A DNA stretch of 64,000 nucleotides from Ceratodon purpureus (lineage: Eukaryota > Streptophyta > Bryopsida > Pseudoditrichales > Ditrichaceae). The notes beneath the pieces were generated by a model. The model did no database searches, was not told the DNA's origin, and worked only from the letters and a program-made list of their open reading frames with translations. Every line of letters starts with the position of its first letter. Position 1 is the stretch's first letter. The stretch is taken from the NCBI GenBank assembly GCA_014871385.1, contig CM026433.1:10977433-11041432 (forward strand). Reading direction: 5' to 3'. Positions 11,368 to 21,410 of this stretch are shown in pieces. A program made the position numbers and the translations under genes.

Positions 11368-12377
11368 CTCTCTGTATTTTTTTTTCGTTGCATGCAGTGT
11401 GGATGCTCGCAACAAGCCCCTTGCCTCCGCCCGGGTCCCTTAGTCATAGTGGCCGTCGGTCCAGGGTAAGGACCCCGCACTTTGAGCCGCGTCAAGACTC
11501 CAGCTACTGGGCACCTCGAAGCCCGTCACCAGGATGAAGCGTACCGCATCGGCTGATCCATTTTCCGGCAACTGAGCGGCTCCTCAGCGGGGACGTTTCC
11601 ATTGCATGCATTTGGTTTCCAGATTAGTGGCATCAGCGTCGTAGACTCTTAGAGAGCTCGTTTTGACATACGGTTTGTTGCATTTTGAACTCTCGCTACC
11701 GAAACCACGGTCCCCTATTTTGAAGACTGATTTGAATTTACACGCCATTTATACGTATACCGACTGCTGTGAGTCACGCGTGAATGTCTGCGTTTTCTAT
11801 CATGTACTAAAGGACCACTATTGATGTGCCCCAAATTTGACACAACGGTGTCTTTCCCTCGGAAAAACCTTGACGATGGTCGGTTACGTTCACCTCGTTG
11901 GGACACGAACTGTCACCGGCAGAATACCGATTTTCTTCTCCGTACCTCCCGACTTGTTCCAGTCACCCACCCTCGGCTCCCTCGAACTGCGTGCCTTCGA
12001 TCATGTCCCGTTTCCTCCTTTTCAAACAAACTCCAGAAATTTTTACACTACCGCATCACTCCTATCTGCTCACTGAATCCCTTGTAAGCTGGTGCTGATT
12101 GCCACATTCTGTCGAGCACAAGCCGTCGTCACTTGAGAGATCACCCCAAAAAGCACCGCTCCGGGGTGCAGTTTGATCATGAACAAGCACAATAATCTCC
12201 ACCCGCCACCGCCCGATTCCACCTCTTTCTTGCTCCTCTACATTCACCTCTCACCTGGTAAGCAGTTCGAACGGTGGATTTGTGCAATTCCACCCAGATC
12301 GTGCCTTTGCCCTGGGTTCTTTACTGTTCTTCACAAGAGCGTGTTGTTGACGCAAACGGGGGCTGGGCGGTGAAGGG
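11368..12377 (+). other. Non-coding 3' part of piggyBac element
   Basis: About 1 kb between the transposase stop and the right terminal repeat contains only short chance frames. It presumably holds the subterminal sequences and 3' UTR. Confidence 0.6.
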
Positions 12378-13084
12378 TTTACATTCAAAGTTGAAAAAAA
12401 AGTTTTTTTTACCCTGCAAAAAGGGGACAGCAGTATTTTGGGGTCCTAAAAAACCATTTTTATGAGTAGATTTGGATGGCCTTTCTTTAGATTCTTGTTC
12501 CTAGGTGAGTTAGGTACATGTCTACAAAATCTCATGCCCATGCAAGGTGTAGAACCTTGAGAAAACCATCAATTTCCACAAGGGGGTATGCTGAAATTCA
12601 CATACAAAGGCCGCTTTTTTTACAATAAAAATAGCATATGAAACATTCTCGGATTGAAAATCCAAACGGTTCAAACATGCTATAGTGGCTCTTCTACATA
12701 TAGGAATTTTTATTTTTGGAAAAAACTAAAATCTCGATTTTTGGTGGAATTTCAAAGTTTCGTCTTTCGGCAGATTTGGGCAGATTTTGGCAGTTTTGGG
12801 CAGTTTTTGGGCAGTTTCGGGCAGAAATTGCTGCATTCATAGTGGCTGAGAGCTTGTCCGTGGAAGGGCGTTTTATGCTTAGATGAGCATAACTTTTCCT
12901 CACTTCTTCCAAAAAAAATTTAAAAAAATATCCCCATAAACCTCTTGAAAAAACCTTCTCCCACAAAAAAATTCAAAAAATTCCAAGTAAATTTGAATTT
13001 TTAGGAACCTGCCCAAAGTTCAAAAAGCCAATTCTAGGACTTTGGCCGTTTAGGGGTTAAAAACCAAAAGTGCTTGTTATTTAG

Positions 13085-13763
13085 AACTTTTTTGTGTAAT
13101 AGGAATTAAATACATGCCGAGTTTATTTATACAATAAAGATGTTTATCTCGTGGTAATGCCTTTGTGAAAATATAGGCTGCCACTTCAACTATAGACATA
13201 AATTGGAGTTTAATTTCTTTTATTAAGACTGTTTCACGTGTAAAATGATATTAGGTATCAATATGCTTAGAATGTGGATGATACTTTGAGTTTGTTGTTA
13301 AACCCAGAGCGTTTTGGCTATTTGAATAGATAGGTACACGTAGGATGAGAATGGAGAAACCCAAATTCTTGTAATAATTTTCTTAACCAAATGGCTTCAG
13401 CTCTAGCTTAATTAGCTAATGCCATATTTCATTCAACCTTGCATGGATGTCGGTTTACATCCGTGCCATTACTTGTTTTGTATCTTTTCTGAATTTGTAT
13501 ATTTCAATTTTGTAGAAGAAAGAGCAATAAATTGTTGTTTTTTGTTGCCCCAAGAGATGACATCATGACACCATTGGCTAAGAAAAAACAATAACCAGAA
13601 GTAGACCTTATGGTATCTTTATAGCTAGGCCAATAAGCATCAGACTATCCATGAAGAAAAGCCCCTTGTGAAGAACGTTTGTAGCAAATTCCATAAGGTA
13701 AGGTGCCTTTCACATATCTCAAAGTTCTTTTAAGAGTTTGAATTTTGGTTATAGCTAGTGTAC
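13085..13763 (-). pseudogene. Copia RNase H segment
   Basis: Read on the minus strand the frames show copia landmarks: LKRTLRYVKGTLPYGICY, then a DAYW...RSTSGYCFFL block, an AEAIWLRKLLQEF block and EVAAYIFTKALPRDKH near the end. Several stops and shifts separate them. The segment continues the RT frame across the TTAA element at 13768-14668. Confidence 0.8.
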
Positions 13764-13767
13764 TTAA

Positions 13768-14668
13768 ACCCTAAAAATCAAGCCGGTTTTGGAGGTTCCA
13801 AAACCCAAAACAACCATTTATGACCACCTTGTGGGAACAACGGTTTGGACCAAAATAGTTGCTTTTTTTAGAAATACAACCGTAAGATCTTATACTTTAC
13901 CTTCTTTGGAAGTACTAATAAAAATTTCAGCGGTTAGATGTTTACCATCTTAGAGATTATAACGTTCAAAGTTGCAGCAAAACTTTTTTTGGGCATAGTC
14001 AAAATGGTGCAAAGGGAGAGTTGAAGATTTTTACCCCAAACATTTTGCTCATATTTTTTTCCATGTAGGTAATCAAGTTGGATACCTCCATGCAAAATTT
14101 TAGAGACTCATTCCTTTTTTAAGACCTTCATTATTATTTTTTCTAGAAGCAGGTCTAAAAACGTTGATATAGTAAAACATGTATGACGTTACGTATAATT
14201 GGTTTTAGAAAAATCTAAACGGTAGTTAGGTGTCTTTATAAATTTTTGATTTCTGAGCGAAATTATTTTTGAAAAAATTTTAAATCTCAAATTTTGAAGA
14301 ATTTTGAAAGCAATAATTCAAAAATTTGAAGCTTGCCTTTGTTATTTTTGGAGGCTGCCCTTGTAAAATTGGTATATTTTTTGACTTGGGTCTCTTTGGA
14401 GTTTGAGTGGTGATTTGGTTATGAACATATTTTAAGATTTTTTTTTAAAAAAGCCTAATTTTAAGTTGCCCGTTTTGGACTTGAAACCTAAAATTTCTAG
14501 ATGAAGGTCTTAAAATTGGAATTTGGCTTTGAGACTTTTATCACATACACTTTGCAGTATAGGGAGTATCCAGTAAAAATATTAAGAAAAAATTATTAAT
14601 TTTAATCCCTTCATCTTGGCTGCCCAAAATAAAAAAAAGCCGTTTTGGCTTTCCTGGATTTTTAGGGA
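13768..14668. mobile_element. TTAA-type MITE inside copia RNase H
   Basis: The ends read ACCCTAAAAATC and, on the other strand, TCCCTAAAAATC. TTAA lies at both borders (13764-13767 and 14669-14672). If the 901-bp element and one TTAA are removed, the copia frame reads straight through (SLAQYL on one side, STLAITKIQTLKRTLRY on the other), which shows the insertion point and duplication exactly. The interior is homologous, in inverted orientation, to 24504-25432 over nearly its whole length (shared blocks include AGACCTTCATCTAGAAATTT and AAACGTTGATATAGTAAAAC in one orientation or the other). It is non-coding. Confidence 0.88.
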
Positions 14669-14672
14669 TTAA

Positions 14673-15245
14673 ATATTGTGCTAAACTATTGATAGTATAA
14701 ACGCAGTCTAGTGGAGTATTGGCAATAGCATGCATTACACTGCCAACTTTATGAGAATAAAGGTGTTGATCTTCTTGAGATACAAAAGAATCTTCTTTGC
14801 TTAATCAAATCTCTGATTCCATTGGGGTGCTAATAGAGTTGCAATTTAACATACTGTACTCTATGAGTTTAGATATAAGGTATTTTTGTTGATGAATAAA
14901 AACCCAACCTTCAAATTTATTTTTGATGATTGCTTTGCCAAGGATGAAGTGTAATTCACCTTCATCTGACATGTCATATTCTTGTTGTAGAAGAGTTTTG
15001 ATGTTGAGAATGAAAGTGAGTTGATTATTTACTAATACACAATCATCAACATAAACTCTAAGTATGAGAAAAGTATTATCAACTTTTCGTTGGATATATA
15101 TACTAGCATCAAATTCTAATCTATGGAATTTGTGGAAAATGAGGTATTGGTGTAAACACTGTTGATCTATTCTTAGGATTTCGATGGTATGGTGAGTTTG
15201 ATTTTCAACAAAACTCTTATATTGTTGAAATTTTACAAGTGCCAC
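14673..15245 (-). pseudogene. Copia reverse transcriptase segment
   Basis: The minus-strand frame contains the RT catalytic box YVDDCVL, the following GELHFILGK block (copia G.L.yfLG) and ISTPME, then MHAIANTPLDCVYTINSLAQYL across a stop. The 5' part of RT is missing: a sequence that still reads as integrase (SFVENQTHHTIEILRID, about 15160-15215) is joined directly to RT. Confidence 0.85.
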
Positions 15246-15455
15246 TTATTTGTTTTTGATTAAGTTAATGGTACAATATCTTGAGAAGTCATCATTAAAT
15301 ATGATGAAATATAGGTATTCTATATGTGTGGCTACTTGCAATATAGGTCTACATATGTCAGAATGTATCAATTCCAACGTTGTAGTAGCTCTTCTTGCTC
15401 CCTTCTTAGAAAACTTAGTTTTATGTTGTTTGCCTTCTATACATGATTGACACAA
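15246..15455 (-). pseudogene. Copia integrase core, 5' part
   Basis: The frame reads CQSCIEGKQHKTKF (end of the zinc-binding region), LELIHSDICRPI (first catalytic Asp) and FNDDFSRY (second catalytic Asp). It continues past a frame break into 15160-15245. The rest of integrase is deleted. Confidence 0.83.
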
Positions 15456-15522
15456 ACTGATTTGTTTTTCATCAAAAGGTTGAATTTTCTGTTGATGTAC
15501 TTTGGATTTGCTTAAATCTTTG

Positions 15523-15900
15523 TTAATTGATATGACCTAGTCTTAGATGCCATAAATCAAGATAGATTTTTGCTATGATTTGACCCAATTTATTGATAAG
15601 GATAATAATTACATCTTTGATACAAATTTCACCTCGTGCTTGATCAAGTTGCTTGGTTGAAAATAGATTCTTGTCTATGCCAGGAATGTGTAAAACATCA
15701 GGTATGCTTTTCTCATTTCCATTAGTCAATTTGACAAGGACATCACCATGTCCTTCAATGGTGTAGAAGGTGGAGTCATCCCCTAAATAAACTACTTGGT
15801 CGTCTTTACACTTAATGTAGTTTGTGAATCCTTTTTGCTGATGACACATGTGTTGGATAGCCCTAGATTCCACATACCAAATTTTATGAGGCTACCACAT
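15523..15900 (-). pseudogene. Copia protease / GAG-pre-integrase segment
   Basis: The frame starts WYVESRAIQHM, where copia elements usually have DSGAT.HM, so the protease active site is mutated. It continues through IPDVLHIPGIDKNLFS and ends LWHLRLGHIN, the pre-integrase domain with its conserved His. Confidence 0.8.
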
Positions 15901-16448
15901 AAAATTTGTTGTCAATTGTTGCACGACTAGTTTTTTTTGTATTATTGCCTTTTTCTGCAACAATTCTAGTTATGAAGGAAGTCTTTGATGTGATGCCCGG
16001 GCTTTTTGCAGTAAAAACATTTTTTCTTTGTTGCAAGAATCTTTTTTTTAAAAGTTTTGTAGCCACTACTCTTTCCTTTTGAATCTAAATTTGTTCTAAA
16101 GTTCTTGTTAAAATAAAGTTTCTTGCTTTTGTTGAAATTATTCTTTCCAAGATAAAGGGCTGATGTGTTCCCTGAAGTAGAACTTGTATCTTTGATAAAA
16201 GTTTCTTCTTCAATCAAATCAGTGATTAATGTTTATAACTTAATTCCAGCTTGCCTTCTCAAAGAGCAAATAAATGGTTGATAGTTTTGAGGAAGACTCT
16301 TCATCAATATAATAAGAGCTTCGTCATCTGGTGAAGGTGAATCTGCTGCTAGCAATTGATCAAGGTGAGCTCTGAAATTATGAATATGGTTGACAATGTT
16401 TGTATTGTCTTTCATTTTTAAATAAATTAATTTGTCTTTTAGATGCAT
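15901..16448 (-). pseudogene. Copia gag with degraded zinc knuckle
   Basis: Residues such as IVNHIHNFRAHLDQL and LIILMKSLPQNYQPF (about 16240-16410) match the UBN2-type gag. The knuckle CFYCKKPGHHIKDF has two Cys and the His of the CCHC pattern, but Phe replaces the last Cys. A frameshift separates the two parts near 16225. Confidence 0.75.
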
Positions 16449-17710
16449 TTTTGTTACTACATCTTGTGATTCAAAAATGCTTACATTTTGTTACTACATC
16501 TTGACCAAGTCAAATGAAATGTGGTGCAAGATTGAACATAAGAAACTACTGAATTTTCAAGGTAATTATTTATAATGGTTAAAGCTATTGCATCTTGCTC
16601 CTCCCACATCTTGATGCTTCCTGTACTAGCGAGAGGTACAGTTTTAGCTCTAGCAGCTAATTGTTGTCCAGGCCACTTATAAGTGTTAATTTCTATTCAC
16701 TGAAGGCCATGATTTTCTGCTTTGAAAATTAGAGTTAGCCAATGTTTCCAAATATTGAAATAAGAGCCATTGAATTTTGTCACATGACTTATATCTATTT
16801 TGTAAGGTGGAAATTCGTGCTCAAACAACACCCTAGCCCAATATACTCTAAGTTCGTTCTACGGGAGGGTCAAATTCGTCTAAGTTTGGTAAATATCTAT
16901 AGTATGAGTAGGTAAAAGAAGGTTTTAATGGTAAATGTCTTAAGTTTAACTCTTTTTAACACTTACAAGTATCTCTTTCTTTACTTTCTTTGGTGGTCTA
17001 TAAAATGTAGGTTGTATTAAGGGTGTAGAAGATATATTAAGTTGTTCCGGTATCAAAGGGTTGGAAAAATCAGGTTTTTCTAAGGCGGGTTCTAATGAAG
17101 GTGTTTTAAGTATTGGTACTTCTTCTTTATCAACATCCTTATCACAAGACTCTTTAGAATTTGACTCTTCTGAAGATAAAAGAGGTGGTGAATTTAAAAC
17201 TATAAGAGTTGTTTGTTTAGGTTTATTTTTCATTATTCTGAAGATAAAAGAGGTGGTGAATTTAAAACTATAAGAGTTGTTTGTTTAGGTTTATTTTTCA
17301 TTAATTTCTCTCTTGCTCTTGGCAATTGGAAATCACTATTGGAGCTATTTGCCTGATCACTCTCCACAATAGCTTTTTAAGCTTGAGCTTGAGTAAGATA
17401 AATATCAGAAGGTTCAAATATTGCAAAATATTTCACATTTTGTGAATTAGTAGACTGAGGACCTTCTTGAATTTGTACTTGTTTCCTTTGAGGATAATCT
17501 CTATTAGATGGAGGATTCTCTGTGATAATGGCCGTACATACCGTAGAAATGTGACATGATTGACCACAATGACCATCATACCTTGTAAAAAGATATTTTT
17601 AAAATTTATATTTGCGATTCTGATTTAATTTTCAATTTCTTTTTAAGAATGGTAAGAATAGAAATATCCTCACTTGAATTTTTGGTAGGTAGAATTAGTG
17701 GATTGCATAT
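16449..17710 (-). other. 5' gag/leader region of copia element
   Basis: This AT-rich stretch has short minus-strand frames (for example 16946-17233, Ser/Glu/Lys-rich). It lies where the 5' leader and gag N-terminus should be, but I cannot assign domains. It carries an exact 68-bp tandem duplication. Confidence 0.5.
17168..17303. repeat. Exact 68-bp tandem duplication
   Basis: Positions 17168-17235 are repeated without visible change at 17236-17303. The unit is not a multiple of three, so it shifts any frame across it. The identity of the copies implies a recent event in an otherwise old element. Confidence 0.85.
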
Positions 17711-17725
17711 CTTGCTCTGATACCA
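17711..17725 (-). other. Copia primer-binding site (initiator tRNA-Met)
   Basis: On the minus strand TGGTATCAGAGCAAG directly follows the LTR. It is complementary to the 3' end of plant initiator tRNA-Met, the usual primer for copia elements. Confidence 0.9.
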
Positions 17726-17870
17726 TGTTACATTAATTAAGAATGAATATATTATTAATGAATTTAAAATACACATATATGTCTTACTCTTGTTCAAAAA
17801 AGTTGCAACTCTCTATGAAGAGTCACACTCCTTTAAATAGTGTATTATCAAAGTATTTATATGTTTAACA
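17726..17870 (-). repeat. Copia 5' LTR
   Basis: It runs from TGTTACATT to TTTAACA and is followed at once by the primer-binding site on the minus strand. It differs from the 3' LTR at roughly 21 of 140 positions by eye, which points to an old insertion. Confidence 0.85.
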
Positions 17871-19700
17871 TATGTTACATGAATTCAATAAATTGTATAC
17901 AAAGGTCTTGGTTTACATTTGTAGGTGATTCATTTTGGTAAGTTAATCTTTTGATGTACAATATATCAAGTTTGAATCATGTATTATAGAAGCGCCTATA
18001 ACATTCCAAAATGTTATATTAGAATGTATATTTGGATTATATATGGATGCATCTATATGAAAATCCAAATATAGTATGTGAAGTTTGTAATGCATCTATA
18101 TGCGGAATCCAAAATGGTGGCCTCTATTACAACATTATGTTATGACATTAATATAGTATTACATTTATTACTATAATAAGATATGTAAAAATTACTTGAC
18201 TTTTCCAAATCCACCAAATTGTCTTGTGTGTGATATCAAGTTTATAAATTTTGATGATTACACGAACTGAATTTTTAATTTTTCGATTACACAAAATTTG
18301 AAAACAAAAAGTTTTGAAGATTTTCAAACTTTGTATAAAAATATTATTATTTATTTTAAAATCAATTAGGGCTATCCTTCATCAAAATGAAAACTCAAAC
18401 AATCTCGTTTAATGGTCTTAATAAGAAAATTTGAAGAAATTGGAGTTTGCGAAAACTAATATTGTAGAAATTTGGTATTGACCAAAAAATGGAGGTTATG
18501 ATTTTTTATTTAGATATTCCAAATGAAGTGAAGTCAAATTCAAGTGGTAAATTACCTTTTTGGAATAATTCAAGTTTTTAAGAGAATTGGCAACAAATGT
18601 TTTAGCGGATAATTTATTCTCATTAATAACGAACAATTTGTTGGTATTAAATGGACTTAATATCATTCAAAAAAACATTTTGGATGTTGAAGATGTGCAT
18701 TTTGATTCAGTTATATTATATATGTGACTAATATGTGGAAAAATGGTTTATTCTATAAAAATACTTTAGTGGAGGCCAACTATTATTGGGTAACACTTTT
18801 TTATGGAGCAAAACAGAATTAATTTTATTCGAAGGAAAGTAAATACAAATTTGTTATTTATGGTTATTTGCACATGGTGAATTAATATCAAAATGTAATG
18901 TAGTCAGGTATCATCAAAACAATGAAGCAGAAAGTGTACAAGTAAGTTCTAAAGACCTCTGTGATAGTATTGCCTCTTCAATTTGGTAATATGTGGATCA
19001 ATTGGGAATTCAAATTCAACAAATTTTTTATGACAAATTTTCCCTTATAGATTCTATTTGTATGAGAATACAAAGATTTTTTACAAAATTGCATCAAATG
19101 CACATTTCAAATAATTTTATATTGAATCTCATATAAATAAATATGATACAAATACTTCTTTAATTTCTAATTCACAAAAGAAAAATCCATAGGAAAACAA
19201 ATTTGGAGTATTTCAACAATAACTAAAATTTAATAAAAATAATGGAGTTTAAATATATATTTATAGCAAATATTATATTCTTCAAACACTACAATTTGAA
19301 GACAAATTACTATGACTTAATGTTTATAAAGTAGGGGTAGCACTAGTTAATAAACAACTTAGGACAAGAATTAAAAATCAATTACAATATAAGGTTGCAC
19401 TAACTTGAAGAAATAATCAAAAAGAAATTTGGAGTTTATCTAGGAGTTTCACTTTTCCAAAAACACCTTATAAATAATCATTTACATACTCAATTGGATA
19501 ATAGTAATGAGTAAATAATGTAACAAAATAAATTAATAATTATATTTATATATTTATAAATATATCATTAAATATTTTTTTCTTCATATATTACCTTGGG
19601 GTTCCTTAATTTGTCATTAGGTACACAATTGTGCAATTTAAAAAAAAAACGAGTACTTAGAGTCATGGCTGCATTCTACATTTAGAACAAAAGTAAAAAT
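17871..19700. other. AT-rich non-coding stretch
   Basis: No reading frame of note. The stretch contains many runs of A and T and no terminal repeats I could pair. Confidence 0.6.
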
Positions 19701-20185
19701 AAAAACCAATAAATTTTAAGTCTGCTCCAATTCCATTTATGGCCATTGTATCCTTATATTCCCATATCTACAAACTAATCATTAAAATTAAATTACGCAT
19801 TCATGTCGATTTAAAAAGTAGAAGCTAAAAATATCAATTTCTTCTATTAAAACTTGGAAGGACACTTGTTTTCTAAGACATCAAAAAATATAAACCTACA
19901 CTTGGGGACCCCAAGTTACTAAATTAGGGCCCAAGTTCAAGATTTTGTGACCTCGAGTCGCTATATTGGAGCTCTAAATTAGCAATTTGGGAATATTTTG
20001 TGCAGATTTATATCTTATGATGTCTTTGAAAACAAGATTCCTCCCAAGTTTTAATAGAAGAAATTGATATTTTTTAGGGCTGCTTCTACTTTTTCAAATC
20101 CACATGAATACGAAATTAAATTTTAATAATTAGTTGTAGATATGGGAATATAGGATACAAAGGCCATAAAATGAAATTGGTTTTT
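19701..20185. repeat. Foldback element: 485-bp imperfect hairpin
   Basis: The left arm (19701-19896) pairs with the right arm (20004-20185) over nearly the whole length. Matched landmarks are AAAAACCAAT / ATTGGTTTTT at the tips, TTTATGGCC / GGCCATAAA, AAAGTAGAAGC / GCTTCTACTTT and TTCTATTAAAACTTGG / CCAAGTTTTAATAGAA. The spacer of about 107 bp contains its own exact palindrome ACTTGGGGACCCCAAGT (19900-19916). It is probably a foldback MITE. A transcript would form a long hairpin suited to Dicer processing. I found no clear target duplication. Confidence 0.8.
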
Positions 20186-20821
20186 GAAAAAAATATTGAA
20201 AATACTCTTAGATGGATTAAAAATAGAAAATATTACACTAGGGCTACGCAATGCTACTCACAACCATCGACAAAAATCACAATTTTTTAATTTGAATATA
20301 AAAATGAAAGGTGTTTATGCAAAAATAAAATAAAACAAAATTTACACAAAAAATGAATGAAGTCGAGCTTTGTTTTTGTTTTTAAAAAATGTCAATTGAT
20401 TATTAAATATTGTTTGAAACAACTTCTACAATAAATTTTTGAATAGCCATCTATATAATCTATATAACCTTTCAAACAACCTTTCAAGTTTCCAACTCCA
20501 ACTTCAATATTTTTTTTTCTTTTGACGACCATATACGACCAATAATACCAAAGGACGTGACGACGATGATCGCGACGATGATTACGATGATTTTTCTTCA
20601 ATACTTTTCAGGGTTAAAACCCTCCCTAAGTTCCTTGTCAACAATACAAAATAATTTTGTATGATATTATTTTTTAATTCTTCAAATTTCTAATTTTTAT
20701 GTCTCATTTTTTAAGAATCATTTATGAACAAATTTGCTATCGATGTACAGTACAGCTAATTATAAATGTTTTCAGTTCCTAACATATAGCTGGTCAACAA
20801 AATTTGTTATGAACTAAATCC
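20186..20821. other. AT-rich non-coding stretch
   Basis: No gene seen. A short GA/CGA-rich patch near 20550-20590 produces a small chance frame. Confidence 0.55.
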
Positions 20822-20824
20822 TAA

Positions 20825-21262
20825 GGGCATCGCCACTACTCCCCCCAACGGCCACGCCAACGGGGGGTGGCAATGGCATATCCCTGTACACCTGCCACTG
20901 CCCTCCCTGTAATTCTAAATATGGTGCCGGTCACGCCATTCAAGTTGCCTTGGACAGCAGCTTGGTGTGTATTTTTTCCACCCTCTAAATTTAGACTGAC
21001 ACTCCTCCGTCATAAACTCTGAAATTTATTTTAAAAATATGACACAATCTACTGAAAATAAAAGGAGAGGAAGGTATAGGGAAGGGGAGGGAGGATGTTG
21101 GAAAGCACAAGGAAGGGGGGCCTTGTCAGTGGACCCCCTTCAAAGTGCGCCATGTGTCCCGTTGGTGGGTCACTGCCCGGGCCCGTTGGCAACGGAATAG
21201 TGGCCGGGCCACTGTATTGCCACCCTCCCCCGTTGGCGTTGGGGGAAGGGGTGGCGATGGTC
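20825..21262. mobile_element. PIF/Harbinger-like (Tourist-type) MITE
   Basis: The ends GGGCATCGCCAC and, on the other strand, GACCATCGCCAC start imperfect inverted repeats of about 45 bp, including CCCCCAACG and GGTGGCAAT blocks in both arms. The 3-bp flank TAA occurs on both sides (20822-20824, 21263-21265), as expected for PIF/Harbinger. The 438-bp body is non-coding and its ends are GC-rich compared with the surroundings. Confidence 0.75.
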
Positions 21263-21397
21263 TAAGTGACACAAATGGTACACTTACTACACTTCAAAAA
21301 TGTGTACTAAATTTTCACTACTGTAAAACCAAAATCTAGGGTTCCATTTCCATGCAAAAACTACTCCCCTGACATGCTATAAGAATGTATTACTATA

Positions 21398-21410
21398 TTG
21401 GTATCAGAGC
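21398..21410 (+). other. Possible relic of a copia primer-binding site
   Basis: TTGGTATCAGAGC matches the plant copia primer site. No LTR ending in CA was seen directly before it and no gag after it, so it is at best a remnant. Confidence 0.3.

Larger units (their letters stand above)
7341..12377 (+). mobile_element. piggyBac-superfamily DNA transposon (5,037 bp)
   Basis: The left end CCCTTCACGGCCCA and the complement of the right end, CCCTTCACCGCCCA, agree at 13 of 14 positions. The flanks are TTAA (7337-7340) and TTTA (12378-12381), the latter one change from the TTAA target that piggyBac transposases use. Inside are an amber-interrupted transposase (9625-11367) and a separate upstream reading frame (7816-8502). 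The interior is visibly GC-richer than the surrounding DNA, which suggests a later arrival or a different base-composition history. Its end resembles the outer MITE end (CGGCC followed by AAGGG in both), so this lineage probably mobilised the MITEs. Confidence 0.85.
7154..13056. mobile_element. Outer TTAA-type (piggyBac-like) MITE, split by a nested piggyBac
   Basis: The ends are inverted repeats: CCCCTAAACGGCCAA at the left and its exact complement at the right (15 bp). They are flanked by CTAA (7150-7153, a one-base variant of TTAA) and TTAA (13057-13060). Removing the inner element and one target copy leaves about 862 bp, close to the 901 and 929 bp of the related elements at 13768 and 24504. 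Like them it carries a CCATAAGATCTTGTAC-type internal motif (about 7257-7273). It has no coding capacity of its own and was presumably moved by a piggyBac transposase in trans. It sits in the copia element just beyond the end of its RNase H region. Confidence 0.75.
3329..17870 (-). mobile_element. Ty1/copia retrotransposon, decayed, with nested insertions
   Basis: The element reads right to left. Two related terminal repeats (3329-3476 and 17726-17870, about 85% identical by eye) bracket, in the expected order, a primer-binding site, gag, aspartic-protease/pre-integrase region, integrase, reverse transcriptase, RNase H and a polypurine tract. The bases just outside both ends are TATGT (3324-3328 and 17871-17875), which fits a 5-bp target duplication. 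The order gag-PR-IN-RT-RH is diagnostic of copia. The coding region is broken by stops and frameshifts, and part of integrase plus the start of RT is deleted near 15160. Two TTAA-type elements inserted into it (7154-13056 and 13768-14668). About 3.6 kb near the 3' end (3487-7149) is not explained, so pairing of the two LTRs rests on the order of parts and the TATGT match. Confidence 0.7.

Noticed and set aside
12654..12966. Frames with repeated LPK/NCPK-like units
   Set aside because: They come from a short TTTTGGGCAG repeat inside the outer MITE.
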